From: Leptolinea sp.
GTDB taxonomy: Bacteria; Chloroflexota; Anaerolineae; Anaerolineales; Anaerolineaceae
Direction: 5' to 3'
Assembly: GCA_012798535.1 (NCBI GenBank)
Contig: JAAZMZ010000049.1
Location: 1-33,252, forward strand
Length of the DNA: 33,252 bases
This document shows positions 15,252-22,365 of this stretch, in pieces. The position numbers and the translations under genes are program-made. The notes beneath the pieces are model-generated. The model searched no databases. It saw nothing but the letters and a program-made list of their open reading frames with translations, and was not told the DNA's origin. Position 1 is the stretch's first letter; every line of letters begins with the position of its first letter.

Positions 15252-16706
15252 TTATTTTTTGCGGTGTTTCCGGGATTTCCGGCCTTCGTTCATTTCCGTG
15301 CCGATGTAAATTCCCATCGCGGGAAGTACCCGGCGGTGCAGCAGTAAGATCAGCAATGTAGCGGCCAGGGCACTGCCGAATACGATCAATGAACTGGAAA
15401 GGGAAGTCATGATATGCGGGTTCACCAGCATCGCAATGGCCAGCGCCAGCATCAACGTTCCACCGATCAATTTCAAGATGCGGCCGTGTTTCTCTTCCAT
15501 CTTCGAGGATTTCAATGTGACCACGGCAACCAGGAAGATACCCAGTTCATCCAACTGGTAGATGACCATATAGAGCAGGAGCAGCAGACCGAAGATCAGC
15601 GGAGTGACCTTCTGAGCGGAAATTAAATTAGACCAGATCACCGGGAAACCGGCCGTACAAGAAAACTCCACCAGCGATACTCCGGCTGCCAGAACAATTG
15701 TCGCTCCCACCAATCCCCAGAAGGAATCCCCGGCATCCAGCACGCGACGCATACTCCGGTAGATGCCCGGTTTTTTCTCATCAGCTATGGTGAAGGAGAT
15801 GCCTTCTTTGTACCAGAAGTAATCCTTGATGTTGACTATCGAAAAGAACAGGGCAACCAGAGCCACTACTACCTGGAACCAGCCGGTGAAGCTGAGCAGT
15901 TTGATCGCGGTAAAAATACCCATGATGAACATGGCATAAACAGCTGCCGTAACGGTGATAAACACCAGTCCGATGATCAGGACCTTTTTTCGCGAACCGG
16001 TATGCAGGGTTATGGCCAGCAACATGGTTAAAGCCCAAATAGAGCATGGATTCACCCCATCGACAAAACCAATCAGTAGAGTGGCAATAACAAGCGGTTG
16101 ATTCTGCAAATCGACGGCACCAATTAAGGGAACATTGATGACATCCGTTCCGGATACTGCTTCCGGTGATCCGGCATTTACGGGAACCGGAGTATTTTCA
16201 ACCGATGATGTCGCTGCTGTAGTCTCAGCAGTGTCTTTCGGCAGTGGTTTTGCCTGCGCGAGTTCTTCGGCGGTCAGAATCCCTTCCGCCGCATCCTTGC
16301 ACCCATCTGATGCGCAGGCTTTGACTGTTGCTGATATTTCTGCTTCGACGCCATCTGAATACCCGACCCAGTATTTATCACCGATGAAGGTGGTCGGCAC
16401 TCCTGTCGCTTCAAAACCGTAAGCCTTTGCCATCTTTTCCCAGATAGGCAGATTGCTTTCCACATAATAAAGTTCATAAGCCCGAATCTCTAGATTCGGG
16501 TACTGATTTTTCAACCGTAGAAGATACGGTATTTCTAATGCACAGTGGGGGCAACCATCTCCCCAGAAAATGGTGACAATAATCTTGTTCTGGTTCTGGG
16601 CGCTTACGTTTGTGGGTAATGAAAATGAAGCGGCGATGGTGAGAACCAGGACAACCAGACAAATAACTGCAAATCTTGAAGGATTCACGGGTGGTCTATT
16701 GAACAA
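15252..16706 (-). CDS. thioredoxin-like domain fused to CcdA/DsbD-type membrane reductant conduit
   Basis: 484 residues. An N-terminal signal/anchor helix (about 11-30) is followed by a thioredoxin/glutaredoxin-like domain with CPHC (Cys52, Cys55) and a GVPTTF cis-Pro turn near 102-107. A low-complexity linker (about 150-190) leads to a six-or-more-helix CcdA domain. Its two key cysteines are Cys221 (DGVNPCSIW) and Cys350 (EFSCTAGFP). By homology it would pass electrons from the cytoplasm across the membrane to its own extracytoplasmic CPHC domain. An extra Cys131/Cys136 pair sits after the thioredoxin fold. The upstream gap carries candidate -10 boxes. Confidence 0.88.
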   Translation of the reverse strand: MFNRPPVNPSRFAVICLVVLVLTIAASFSLPTNVSAQNQNKIIVTIFWGDGCPHCALEIPYLLRLKNQYPNLEIRAYELYYVESNLPIWEKMAKAYGFEATGVPTTFIGDKYWVGYSDGVEAEISATVKACASDGCKDAAEGILTAEELAQAKPLPKDTAETTAATSSVENTPVPVNAGSPEAVSGTDVINVPLIGAVDLQNQPLVIATLLIGFVDGVNPCSIWALTMLLAITLHTGSRKKVLIIGLVFITVTAAVYAMFIMGIFTAIKLLSFTGWFQVVVALVALFFSIVNIKDYFWYKEGISFTIADEKKPGIYRSMRRVLDAGDSFWGLVGATIVLAAGVSLVEFSCTAGFPVIWSNLISAQKVTPLIFGLLLLLYMVIYQLDELGIFLVAVVTLKSSKMEEKHGRILKLIGGTLMLALAIAMLVNPHIMTSLSSSLIVFGSALAATLLILLLHRRVLPAMGIYIGTEMNEGRKSRKHRKK

Positions 16707-16751
16707 TTTTCCCTCAATTGGATGGCAATTGTGTTTTTAAGAATTTTCGCA

Positions 16752-16809
16752 ATTATAGCGTATGCCTTTATCGGATATGAGTTTTAATATAACCATAAGG
16801 ATAAGTCAA
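16752..16809 (-). promoter_or_regulatory. candidate promoters upstream of the thioredoxin-CcdA gene
   Basis: Within the 121-nt gap after the kinase gene, TTGACT at 16809-16804 is followed after 17 nt by TAAAAC at 16786-16781. A separate perfect TATAAT lies at 16757-16752 with a poor -35. Either could give the fusion gene its own transcript. I cannot decide between them from sequence. Confidence 0.4.
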
Positions 16810-16827
16810 TAGCTGGCCAGGGAGAGT

Positions 16828-18162
16828 TTATTTCAGATTTTTCAATTTTTTCTGGGCATAATCTCGAAGTGCCGATTGATCTTCTACATCGTGCGTCCAG
16901 GCGATACACTCCCGGTAAGCTTTTCTTGCTTCGACCGGTTTTTCTGTTTTCACATACAGATCTGCCAGATCACATTTTAATTTCGCATGAGCTGTCTGTT
17001 CGATAGATGGAACAAGAGAGATCGCTTTCAGGTACGTCTCGATTGCCAGCACAGGTTTGTTCTCTCTGGCAAAACCAACTGCCGCGGTTTCGCAGCTGTC
17101 CACCGTCGTACATTGCCGAGCGGCGGCCAGATTGGACTGGCGGGCGATCCAAACCATGACCACGGCGGAGATCAGCAAGACGGCAATGATCCCAATGGCT
17201 ACCAGCCAACCGGTTGGCCGGTTTTTCCCTGACTCTAGTGCTGATTGGCGATTTTTACCGGCGGATGGTTTATCGACTACACCTGTCCGGGTATCTGCCT
17301 GAATGGTATCTGAAAAATCCGGTACCAGAGTGGCGAATACCCTGGCCATTTCCAGGGCTGACTGAAAACGGTCTTCCGGTTTTTTGGCAAGGGCTTTCTT
17401 TAGAAACTGGTCAAGACCGGATGGCAGACCGGTTCGGGTGCCTTCGAGTGTGGGGATTTCTTCATGGATATGCATCTGGAGGATGGCCAGGGAAGATTCT
17501 GCATTGAAAGGTACATGCCCTGAGATCATCTCGAAGATCACAATGCCCAAAGAGTACAGATCGCTGGCAGGCGTCAGCGATTTACCTTCGCATTGTTCAG
17601 GCGACATGTAGGCCGGCGTTCCCAGAATCGATCCACTGCGCGTGATCTCGGAACTGTCGACCAACCGGGCGATACCGAAATCCGAAAGATAGGTATTGCC
17701 CGAATCATCGATCAGTATGTTAGCCGGTTTCAGATCGCGGTGAAGCATACCCTGGTCATGCGCGTAGTCGAGAGCGTTGGCAATCTGCCTGACTGCCCGG
17801 GACACCTCTTTCAGCGGCATAAATTCATTCAACGAGCTCAGGTCTTCCAGATGTTTCTTCAGGCTTCCCCCGTTGATATACTCCATGATTAAAAAATACA
17901 GATCCCCCTGCATGTCGAAATCATAGACCTGAACGATTCCGGGATGACGTAAATTGGCCGCCAGGCGGGCTTCGCGTTCGAAACGGGCGGTAAATTTCGG
18001 ATCATTTGTCAATGACGGGTGCAAAATTTTTACCGCCACAGTGCGGTTTAACTTTTCGTGGAAGCCGCGATACACTTCGGCCATCCCACCCGTGCCAATC
18101 CGATCCTGGATTTTGTATTTGCCCAGAAGGTAGTACGAGGATCTATCGGCAGAATGTGGCAT
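16828..18162 (-). CDS. membrane Ser/Thr protein kinase with C-terminal helical repeat region
   Basis: About 444 residues. The Hanks-type kinase domain is complete: glycine loop GTGGMAEVY (23-31), catalytic Lys in VAVKIL (Lys45), HRDLKPANIL, DFGIAR, and GTPAYMSPEQ. After a linker, one TM helix spans about 317-340. The last 100 residues, outside the membrane if the kinase is cytoplasmic, are helical and TPR-like (AVGFARENKPVLAIETYLKAI, LADLYVKTEKPVEARKAYREC). No PASTA domain is present. I chose the ATG at 18162, which has GGGAG 8 nt upstream, over the ATG at 18198. It probably senses an envelope signal; target unknown. Confidence 0.9.
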   Translation of the reverse strand: MPHSADRSSYYLLGKYKIQDRIGTGGMAEVYRGFHEKLNRTVAVKILHPSLTNDPKFTARFEREARLAANLRHPGIVQVYDFDMQGDLYFLIMEYINGGSLKKHLEDLSSLNEFMPLKEVSRAVRQIANALDYAHDQGMLHRDLKPANILIDDSGNTYLSDFGIARLVDSSEITRSGSILGTPAYMSPEQCEGKSLTPASDLYSLGIVIFEMISGHVPFNAESSLAILQMHIHEEIPTLEGTRTGLPSGLDQFLKKALAKKPEDRFQSALEMARVFATLVPDFSDTIQADTRTGVVDKPSAGKNRQSALESGKNRPTGWLVAIGIIAVLLISAVVMVWIARQSNLAAARQCTTVDSCETAAVGFARENKPVLAIETYLKAISLVPSIEQTAHAKLKCDLADLYVKTEKPVEARKAYRECIAWTHDVEDQSALRDYAQKKLKNLK

Positions 18163-18225
18163 ATGGAATTCTCCCAGTCTATCTATTTCCGATCTCATCC
18201 TTGATTAATAGATTTGACGAATGCT

Positions 18226-19044
18226 TCATCCGGCGAGTTCGATATTTTCAAGTCTTAGCCGCTCTTGAATGCGGTCCATTAACGTAAGGCGGAGTTCCGC
18301 CGCCTTTCCAAAGGCCGCTTTAGCCACAATGATGATCTCCACCTTGCTCCCTGTCAGATTTGTGGAACCGACCACCTGATACGGTTCCAGAAGATCATTC
18401 ACTTCCGTGAAAATTTCATTGCACAGTGACTTCAATACCTCGGTCGCTCTGCCCACATCCTGCGGTGTTACAAACAGGCTAAAGTTGGCGTTGGAAAACT
18501 TACCACGGCTGAAATTGCGCACGATGCGGATCTCGCCATTAGGCAGGGTGTACATCTCACCGGTCGAAGAGCGAACGAGTGTAGTGGTCAGGTTGATCTC
18601 TTCCACCACACCCTGAATGTTCTCGGGCGGCAGGAAGAATTCCACCTTTTCTCCAATATCGAAGGTCACATTGAAAATAAAACCGATTCCTGCCAGCAGA
18701 TCGCTGACAAAAGGTTTGGCGCCAAACCCAAAGGCTGCACTGAAAAGTCCCAGTATCCAGATCAGGGTCGAAATGGGGATGAACAATGCCAGCGAAGCGA
18801 TACAGGCCAGAAAGAACGCCATGAACGTGATGCCGCTGGACAGCAAGGATTTCAATGTTCTTGTGCGTTCCAGGGATGGCCGGCGTTTTTCGGGTGCCAG
18901 ACGGCTTAAAGAAACCATGCGCCGGGCAAACATCCCGCCAAAGATCGAGATCAGAGCCGCCGCGCCGAAAAAGCTAGCGAGAATCGTCAGCGTTTGCAGA
19001 TTAAACGCCGAAAATGTGATCTGGGTAGGAAGAGGGGTATCCAT
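18226..19044 (-). CDS. MscS-family mechanosensitive channel
   Basis: 272 residues with three N-terminal hydrophobic segments and the MscS core. The pore helix TM3 is Gly/Ala-rich (LFSAAFGFGAKPFVSDLLAG), followed by the beta-domain FDIGEKVEF and the conserved ...GVVEEINLTTTLVRSSTGEMYTLPNG... region (near 150-180). It would release solutes upon hypoosmotic shock. The C-terminal alpha/beta domain continues to the end with a short tail. The gene starts 3 nt after the preceding TMEM198-like gene and is 63 nt before the kinase gene, so the three may be co-transcribed. Confidence 0.92.
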   Translation of the reverse strand: MDTPLPTQITFSAFNLQTLTILASFFGAAALISIFGGMFARRMVSLSRLAPEKRRPSLERTRTLKSLLSSGITFMAFFLACIASLALFIPISTLIWILGLFSAAFGFGAKPFVSDLLAGIGFIFNVTFDIGEKVEFFLPPENIQGVVEEINLTTTLVRSSTGEMYTLPNGEIRIVRNFSRGKFSNANFSLFVTPQDVGRATEVLKSLCNEIFTEVNDLLEPYQVVGSTNLTGSKVEIIIVAKAAFGKAAELRLTLMDRIQERLRLENIELAG

Positions 19045-19047
19045 GTT

Positions 19048-19581
19048 CTACTTAACAGCCGGGGGAGTGATAGGTGGTTTGGATCGTCCCTGCACAGACT
19101 GAATGACAATTCCAGCCAGGATCAGGACAAGCAGAATGATCAATCCATTCGGTCCTTCCAGTCCTATGGTTTTGAGGATAATCGTGGCACCCGCGAAACT
19201 GGAGATGATCACCAGAGACAGGTCGAATAACATTTGAACGACCAGCAGGCCGATCAAACCGCCCAGCAGAAAGGCCACCCAATTCCAATTCGGCTCCACA
19301 AGTTGCAGGGTGTCGATCAGAGTGATTCCCAGGTATCCGCCGGCAATGAAACCGGCAATGCTGATCATGATTCGCTGTAAAATCAACGCCAGAACCGCAA
19401 AAGCGGCGCCAATTCCCACGGCGACCAAAATCCGGGCAGCCAGTCCTTCCGGATGGAAAAAGAATTCCGAGACGAACAGGCCGGTGACCGCTCCGCAAAG
19501 TCCGACGACCAGCCAGTACAATTTTTTCCCGGTAACGAGTAACAGCCCGCCAATCCCCACTTGAATTATTTTCAGGATCAT
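19048..19581 (-). CDS. TMEM198/DUF4203-like multi-pass membrane protein
   Basis: About 177 residues, mostly hydrophobic, with six or seven predicted TM helices separated by short glycine-rich turns (e.g. LYWLVVGLCGAVTG, IAGFIAGGYLGI). The alternating small-residue helices resemble the DUF4203/TM7S3-TMEM198 family, whose function is unclear. The ATG at 19581 has AGG 5 nt upstream; an ATG at 19596 is also possible. It is divergent from the following plus-strand gene and 3 nt from mscS. No catalytic residues are evident. Confidence 0.7.
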   Translation of the reverse strand: MILKIIQVGIGGLLLVTGKKLYWLVVGLCGAVTGLFVSEFFFHPEGLAARILVAVGIGAAFAVLALILQRIMISIAGFIAGGYLGITLIDTLQLVEPNWNWVAFLLGGLIGLLVVQMLFDLSLVIISSFAGATIILKTIGLEGPNGLIILLVLILAGIVIQSVQGRSKPPITPPAVK

Positions 19582-19680
19582 ACCAGCCTCATACACATTG
19601 AATATGAATAACCGTAAATATGATAACTTAACTCACGATATAATACGAAAAGAAAATCCCATTTCTCTCAGGAATTTAAA

Positions 19681-20310
19681 ATGGCTACATACACTTTGCC
19701 GACTGAAATCGCCGGGGTATTCAACGCATTTCGTTCGCCATTCGATGTGCAGTCATACCTGGATGCCACTCCCTACAGCCCGGAAGATCGCAATCGCTGT
19801 CCTGTGAATGTGGTCAAAGATCGCATGGCGCATTGTCTGGATGGCGGATTGTTTGCCGCACTTGGATTACGCGTACTGGGCTATCCACCCGTGATTGTCG
19901 ATCTCCAATCAGATGATGGGCTGGATGATGACCATGTACTGGCCGTGTATCGGGTGAATGGGCTGTGGGGATCGGTGGCCAAATCCAATTTTAACGGCCT
20001 GCGGTTGCGCGAACCGGTATTTCGTAGTCTACGGGAACTGGCCATGTCTTATTTCGAAGACTATTTCAATCTGGATGGCGTGAAATCTTTGCGCTATTAT
20101 GCGCTTCCACTCGATTTGTCGCGTCTGGATCACGTTAACTGGGTATCACAGGACAGTGGCGCTGATGTGATCGAGCAAATCTTGAAACACAGACGGAAAA
20201 TCCCGCTTGTTCCCCGCCAGATTGTCCCACAATTGAACAAAATGGATGAACTCTCCTACAAAGCGGGGATGGTCGGTGTAAATCCCGATGGAGTATTTAA
20301 ACCGAAATAA
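19681..20310 (+). CDS. uncharacterised protein with Cys/His transglutaminase-like pattern
   Basis: 209 residues that I do not recognise by name. It has a conserved-looking Cys in AHCLDGGLFAA (Cys52) and a His in DDDHVLAVYR (His85), followed by GLWGSVAKSNF (about 94-104). A Cys at the start of a helix, then a His at the start of a strand, is the order found in transglutaminase-like cysteine-enzyme folds, so a hydrolase of that fold is a reasonable guess. No signal peptide is visible. The ATG has AGGA 7 nt upstream, and a TATAAT lies at 19639-19644. It stands alone ahead of the riboswitch. Confidence 0.7.
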   Translation: MATYTLPTEIAGVFNAFRSPFDVQSYLDATPYSPEDRNRCPVNVVKDRMAHCLDGGLFAALGLRVLGYPPVIVDLQSDDGLDDDHVLAVYRVNGLWGSVAKSNFNGLRLREPVFRSLRELAMSYFEDYFNLDGVKSLRYYALPLDLSRLDHVNWVSQDSGADVIEQILKHRRKIPLVPRQIVPQLNKMDELSYKAGMVGVNPDGVFKPK

Positions 20311-20368
20311 TCGCGCGGCCGTATTCCTTTTTGAGAAAAGCGGAAATTTCTCGAGCTTATCGACTGGT

Positions 20369-20397
20369 TTGAAAAATACCCGAAAATGCGGTAAACT
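20369..20397 (+). promoter_or_regulatory. promoter of the thiamine operon
   Basis: TTGAAA at 20369-20374, a 17-nt spacer and TAAACT at 20392-20397 lie just upstream of the riboswitch. The start would be near 20404, about 8-10 nt before the aptamer, as expected for a riboswitch leader. Confidence 0.7.
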
Positions 20398-20411
20398 ACT
20401 TGTACATAGAT

Positions 20412-20502
20412 TTACGGGGAGCCTGAATTTCGAGGCTGAGAGGAAGATGGAAGTCTTCGACCCGCTGAACCTGATCCGGGTAATGCCGGCGTAGGGAGGA
20501 CG
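20412..20502 (+). promoter_or_regulatory. TPP riboswitch (THI element)
   Basis: All main conserved blocks are present in order. ACGGGGAGCC starts at 20414, and the CTGAGA motif is at 20436-20441. An optional hairpin (GAAGA/TCTTC) spans 20443-20458. ACCTGATC is at 20469-20476, GTAATGCC begins at 20480, and GCGTAGGGA ends the core at 20497. These form the thiamine-pyrophosphate aptamer. It precedes thiamine pyrophosphokinase and a thiamine ABC transporter, so it should lower their expression when TPP is abundant. Confidence 0.96.
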
Positions 20503-20518
20503 AAGAACGTGAAACCAG

Positions 20519-20546
20519 CACCCTCCCACCGGCGGAGGGTGTTTTT
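20519..20546 (+). terminator. riboswitch-controlled terminator that also buries the thiN SD
   Basis: An 8-bp perfect stem (CACCCTCC 20519-20526 / GGAGGGTG 20534-20541) with a 7-nt loop is followed by TTTTT at 20542-20546, directly touching the thiN ATG. The right arm contains GGAGG, the only SD for thiN. CCTCCC (20522-20527) can instead pair with GGGAGG (20494-20499) at the aptamer's 3' edge, an evident antiterminator. Confidence 0.9.
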
Positions 20547-21188
20547 ATGCCAGAACGGGCGGTAATATTTGCCAACGGAGAGATTAAAGACAGAGACCGG
20601 CTGCGGTCGATTCTCCGTCCGGATGATCTTCTCATCGCCGCAGATGGCGGTCTCCATCATCTGATCGAATTGGATCTCTCGCCGTCATTTCTGATCGGCG
20701 ATCTGGATTCGGTCACTCCGGAGCAGGTCAGAACGGTGAAGGAACTTGGCGGTCAGGTGATTCGGTTTTCAAAAGATAAAAATGAAACCGACCTGCAATT
20801 GGCCATGGATCATGCTCTTTCACTCGGGTGCACCGAAATCGTAATTGTGGCTGCACTTGGCGGGCGTCTTGACCAGATACTGGGGAATATCTTCCTTCTG
20901 GATCGTGTGGATCTTGTCCCTTGTTCCATTCGTCTGGATGATGGTGTTGAAGAGGTCTTTCTTATTCGCGATTCCGCATTGATCACGGGTTCGGCGGGAG
21001 ATATTGTCTCCTTGTTGCCGTTGAACGGCCCGGTTTACGATGTAAAAACCGAAGACCTGAAATACCCGCTGGTCTATGAAAAACTCTTCCCGGATCGAAC
21101 ACGGGGCATCAGTAATGTGATGACGACCGATCGCGCGCGGGTTTCCATTTCCCGCGGAACGCTCATTTGTATTCATACCCGGCATTAA
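20547..21188 (+). CDS. thiamine pyrophosphokinase
   Basis: 213 residues. It transfers pyrophosphate from ATP to thiamine to give TPP. The catalytic domain shows IAADGG, IGDLDSV, NETDLQLA and AALGGRLDQ in the family order, and the C-terminal beta domain ends ISRGTLICIH. It is the first gene after the TPP riboswitch and begins right after the T-run of the terminator. Its SD (GGAGG, 8 nt upstream) lies inside the terminator hairpin. The thiN/tnr3 nomenclature varies, so I leave the symbol empty. Confidence 0.93.
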   Translation: MPERAVIFANGEIKDRDRLRSILRPDDLLIAADGGLHHLIELDLSPSFLIGDLDSVTPEQVRTVKELGGQVIRFSKDKNETDLQLAMDHALSLGCTEIVIVAALGGRLDQILGNIFLLDRVDLVPCSIRLDDGVEEVFLIRDSALITGSAGDIVSLLPLNGPVYDVKTEDLKYPLVYEKLFPDRTRGISNVMTTDRARVSISRGTLICIHTRH

Positions 21189-21216
21189 ACCCGGGCAACT
21201 TATTGAGGAGAACGCT

Positions 21217-22365
21217 ATGAAGAAAATCCTGATTTCGCTTACCGGCGCCATGCTGCTTGCACTTTCGGCCTGCACCCCGACCGTGTCCGCCACTTCGACA
21301 GTGACAACCGAACCAACCGTTCCCATTACACAATCTGCCTCGACTGCCACCACCTCCCCGACTACTCAAGGTTCGGCTGAAACTGCCGGGGAACCACAGA
21401 CACTCACCATCCTGACCCACGATTCCTTCTCAGCCAGTGAAGGAGTGATCGCTGCATTCGAGAAAGAGAACAATGTTAAGCTGAGTTTTATCAAAGGTGG
21501 AGATACCGGTGCAACGGTTAATCGGGCTATCATCTCAAAAAATGCTCCGCTGGCGGATGTAATTTACGGAGTGGATAATACATTTTTCTCGCGTGCCGAA
21601 ACCGGTGATATCCTGGAAAGCTATCAATCCCCCCAACTGGTTAATATCCCCGATTCTCTGAAGCTTTCGAAGGATAATCTGCTCACGCCTGTGGATTACG
21701 GAGATGTCTGCATCAACTATGATAAAGCCTACTTCAAGGAAAAGAATCTGACTCCACCGCAATCTCTGCTGGATCTGACAAAACCGGAATATAAAGGGCT
21801 GCTGGTTATAGAAAATCCGGCTACCAGTTCCCCCGGATTGGCATTCATGCTGGCAACGATCAGTGAATTTGGCGTGGATACTTATCTGGATTTCTGGAAA
21901 TCATTGAAGAACAATGATTTACTGGTGGTCAATGACTGGGAAGCCGCGTATTATACACATTTCAGTGGTTCCAGCGGAAAAGGCCCTCGCCCCATGGTAT
22001 TGTCTTACGGCACCAGCCCGGCGGTTGAGGTTGTGTATGCCGATCCCAAACCGGCAGACGCACCGACAGCTTCCTTGGTTGGCCCGAACATGTGCTTCCG
22101 GCAGATCGAGTTTGTGGGCATCTTAAAAGGCACGAACAAACGCGAGCTCGCGGAAAAATTCATCGATTTCATGCTGGATACCCCCTTCCAGAATGATATT
22201 CCCCTGCAAATGTTCGTCTTCCCGGCCAACAAGAATGCCACCCTGCCGGAGGAATTCGTAAAATTCAATCAGATCCCTGAAAAACCGGCCAGCATCGATC
22301 CACAGGATATTGCAAAATATCGTGAAGAATGGACCAGCGACTGGGAAAAAGTGGTCATCCGGTGA
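21217..22365 (+). CDS. thiB: thiamine ABC transporter substrate-binding lipoprotein
   Basis: 382 residues. A lipoprotein signal peptide ends in LSAC (lipid-attached Cys19), followed by a Thr/Ser-rich linker to about residue 55. The mature domain begins LTILTHDSFSASEGVI and continues with ADVIYGVDN and the later NDWEAAYY and YGTSPAVEVVY segments. These match ThiB/TbpA-type binding proteins for thiamine and its phosphates. GAGGAG lies upstream of the ATG, 28 nt after thiN. It feeds the downstream permease and ATPase, and is under the same riboswitch. An iron-binding relative is less likely in this context. Confidence 0.9.
   Translation: MKKILISLTGAMLLALSACTPTVSATSTVTTEPTVPITQSASTATTSPTTQGSAETAGEPQTLTILTHDSFSASEGVIAAFEKENNVKLSFIKGGDTGATVNRAIISKNAPLADVIYGVDNTFFSRAETGDILESYQSPQLVNIPDSLKLSKDNLLTPVDYGDVCINYDKAYFKEKNLTPPQSLLDLTKPEYKGLLVIENPATSSPGLAFMLATISEFGVDTYLDFWKSLKNNDLLVVNDWEAAYYTHFSGSSGKGPRPMVLSYGTSPAVEVVYADPKPADAPTASLVGPNMCFRQIEFVGILKGTNKRELAEKFIDFMLDTPFQNDIPLQMFVFPANKNATLPEEFVKFNQIPEKPASIDPQDIAKYREEWTSDWEKVVIR

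Noticed and set aside
20326..20345. GAGAAA...TTTCTC hairpin after the Cys/His protein gene
   Set aside because: A 6-bp AT-rich stem with no T-run is too weak to call a terminator.
20288..20494. 68-codon plus-strand frame across the riboswitch
   Set aside because: It spans the promoter and aptamer of the TPP riboswitch, and has no SD; constraint there is on RNA structure.
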